From assembly GCA_963422285.2 (NCBI GenBank), contig OY729419.2:1116001-1180000 (forward strand): 64,000 nucleotides of DNA. The letters run 5' to 3'. Of this stretch, positions 63,189 to 64,000 are shown piece after piece; positions within the stretch are counted from its first letter, which is position 1; the number at the start of each line of letters is the position of its first letter. Position numbers and translations under genes: made by a program. The DNA is from VXYL01 sp963422285 (lineage in GTDB: Bacteria > Pseudomonadota > Gammaproteobacteria > Pseudomonadales > Azotimanducaceae). The notes beneath the pieces are model-generated. The model saw nothing but the letters and a program-made list of their open reading frames with translations, did not search any database and had not been told where the DNA came from.

Positions 63189-64000
63189 ATGAAGTCCGCT
63201 CGCAGGCCAAGGAGCCCGCATCTGCCATCCTTCCCCGGCGCTAGGCATTTCTCCCTGGATTTCTTTCGGCGCCGGCTTGCCGGCGTCGAGGCGGTGCCGC
63301 AGCTGTCGATCCTGGCCGTCGCTGCCGGGCTGCTCACCGGCATCGTCATCGTGCTGTTCCGCGGCGCCATCGAGGCCGCGGCGCAGCTGATCCGCGGCCA
63401 GAGCTCGGAACACTTTGAGGAACTGCCGCTCGAAGCGCTGCTGCTGCCGCTGGCCGGCGCCCTTGTCCTCGGCCTCCTGTTCAATCGACTGCCGCCGGAG
63501 TCGCGCCGCCTAGGCGTCGTCCACGTCATGGAGCGGCTGTCCCTGCACCAGGGCCGCATGCCCTGGCGAGCCGCCCTCTACCAGTTCGCCGGCGGCGTGG
63601 CGGGGTTGACCGCGGGATTGTCCGGTGGGCGCGAAGGTCCGGCCGTACATCTCGGCGCCGCCGCGTCGAGCCTGCTCGGCGAAGCGTTCCGGCTGCCGAA
63701 CAACAGCATCCGCGCCCTGGTCGCCTGCGGCTGCTCGGCAGCCATTGCGGCGTCGTTCAACACGCCCATGGCTGGCGTCATCTTCGCCATGGAGGTGGTG
63801 ATGATGGAGTACACCATCGCCAGCTTCATCCCGGTCATTCTCGCCGCGGTGACGGCAACCGTCGTGTGCCGCGCAGTGTACGGCAACGCCATCGCCTTCA
63901 CGGTACCCGAAACCGACCTGCGCTCGCTGCTCGAAATGCCCTACATCCTGCTTGCCGGACTGGTCGTCGGCGCAGTCGGCGGCGGCTTCATCGGCTTGGT
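63189..64000 (+). CDS. ClC-type chloride channel/antiporter, 3' end outside window
   Basis: The first 270 codons of a ClC protein. The ion-selectivity motifs are GLSGGREGPAVHLGAAAS (gating Glu in GREGP intact) and AASFNTPMAGVIFAMEVVM. Starting ATG at 63189; the frame is open to the window edge. The presence of the external Glu is common to both channels and H+/Cl- exchangers. Confidence 0.92.
   Translation, partial: MKSARRPRSPHLPSFPGARHFSLDFFRRRLAGVEAVPQLSILAVAAGLLTGIVIVLFRGAIEAAAQLIRGQSSEHFEELPLEALLLPLAGALVLGLLFNRLPPESRRLGVVHVMERLSLHQGRMPWRAALYQFAGGVAGLTAGLSGGREGPAVHLGAAASSLLGEAFRLPNNSIRALVACGCSAAIAASFNTPMAGVIFAMEVVMMEYTIASFIPVILAAVTATVVCRAVYGNAIAFTVPETDLRSLLEMPYILLAGLVVGAVGGGFIGL

Overview
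The window is GC-rich bacterial chromosome, most likely from a gammaproteobacterium. The evidence is the tyrS / M23 peptidase / anmK / erpA block next to a 16S-tRNA-Ile-tRNA-Ala-23S-5S operon, the rpsL-rpsG-fusA order, and E. coli-like ribosomal protein and 16S ends. Repeated phytanoyl-CoA dioxygenase-like (PhyH) genes, enoyl-CoA hydratase paralogs, amidohydrolases and short-chain dehydrogenases give it the look of an aerobic heterotroph or host-associated marine lineage; this lifestyle is inferred.

Layout. 0-12 kb: amidohydrolase and PhyH genes, AAA ATPase, gdhA, luciferase-like oxidoreductase, a broken AAA/PD-(D/E)XK gene, peptidyl-prolyl isomerase, enoyl-CoA hydratase and a TPR lipoprotein-like gene with a duplicated tail. 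12-20 kb: ferredoxin, the str operon (rpsL, rpsG, fusA, no tuf following), HMG-CoA lyase-like enzyme, GST, enoyl-CoA hydratase. 20-30 kb: Fic protein, M48 lipoprotein, Nramp-related transporter, SDR, a short rubredoxin, a DUF5916-type outer-membrane protein, a further enoyl-CoA hydratase. 30-38 kb: catabolic genes (Gfo/Idh/MocA, three PhyH, enolase superfamily, P1 peptidase, SDR).

38.5-47.4 kb is the most interesting region: a compact, less GC-rich RiPP cluster of the azol(in)e (TOMM) type. It has an ABC exporter, a lantibiotic-dehydratase-C-like protein, a YcaO cyclodehydratase, an E1-like zinc protein, a large fusion of leader-binding, E1-like and two SagB-type nitroreductase domains, a PqqD-like protein and an M50 peptidase. 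I found two precursor genes, one at each end of the cluster. They share a PYD(V/I)V leader motif and Gly-Thr/Cys/Ser-rich cores. One reads through only if a base in a six-G run is skipped.

47.5-52 kb: a decayed PhyH fragment, then a periplasmic peroxiredoxin whose peroxidatic cysteine codon is an in-frame TGA with a SECIS-like hairpin just after it (a probable selenoprotein), then DUF924, an amidohydrolase and a class III aminotransferase. 52.3-58.7 kb: an rRNA operon on the minus strand whose 23S gene is split by a 629-base group I intron carrying a LAGLIDADG endonuclease gene; the splice site is supported by P1 and P10 pairings. 58.7-64 kb: tyrS, M23 peptidase, anmK, erpA and the start of a ClC chloride channel.

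Several genes are broken by single-base changes, some in homopolymer runs (precursor 1, a superinfection-immunity-like gene, a coiled-coil membrane gene, the AAA/PD-(D/E)XK gene, and the PqqD/M50 junction). Either the genome is decaying or the assembly carries indel errors; this should be settled before any of these genes is called dead.
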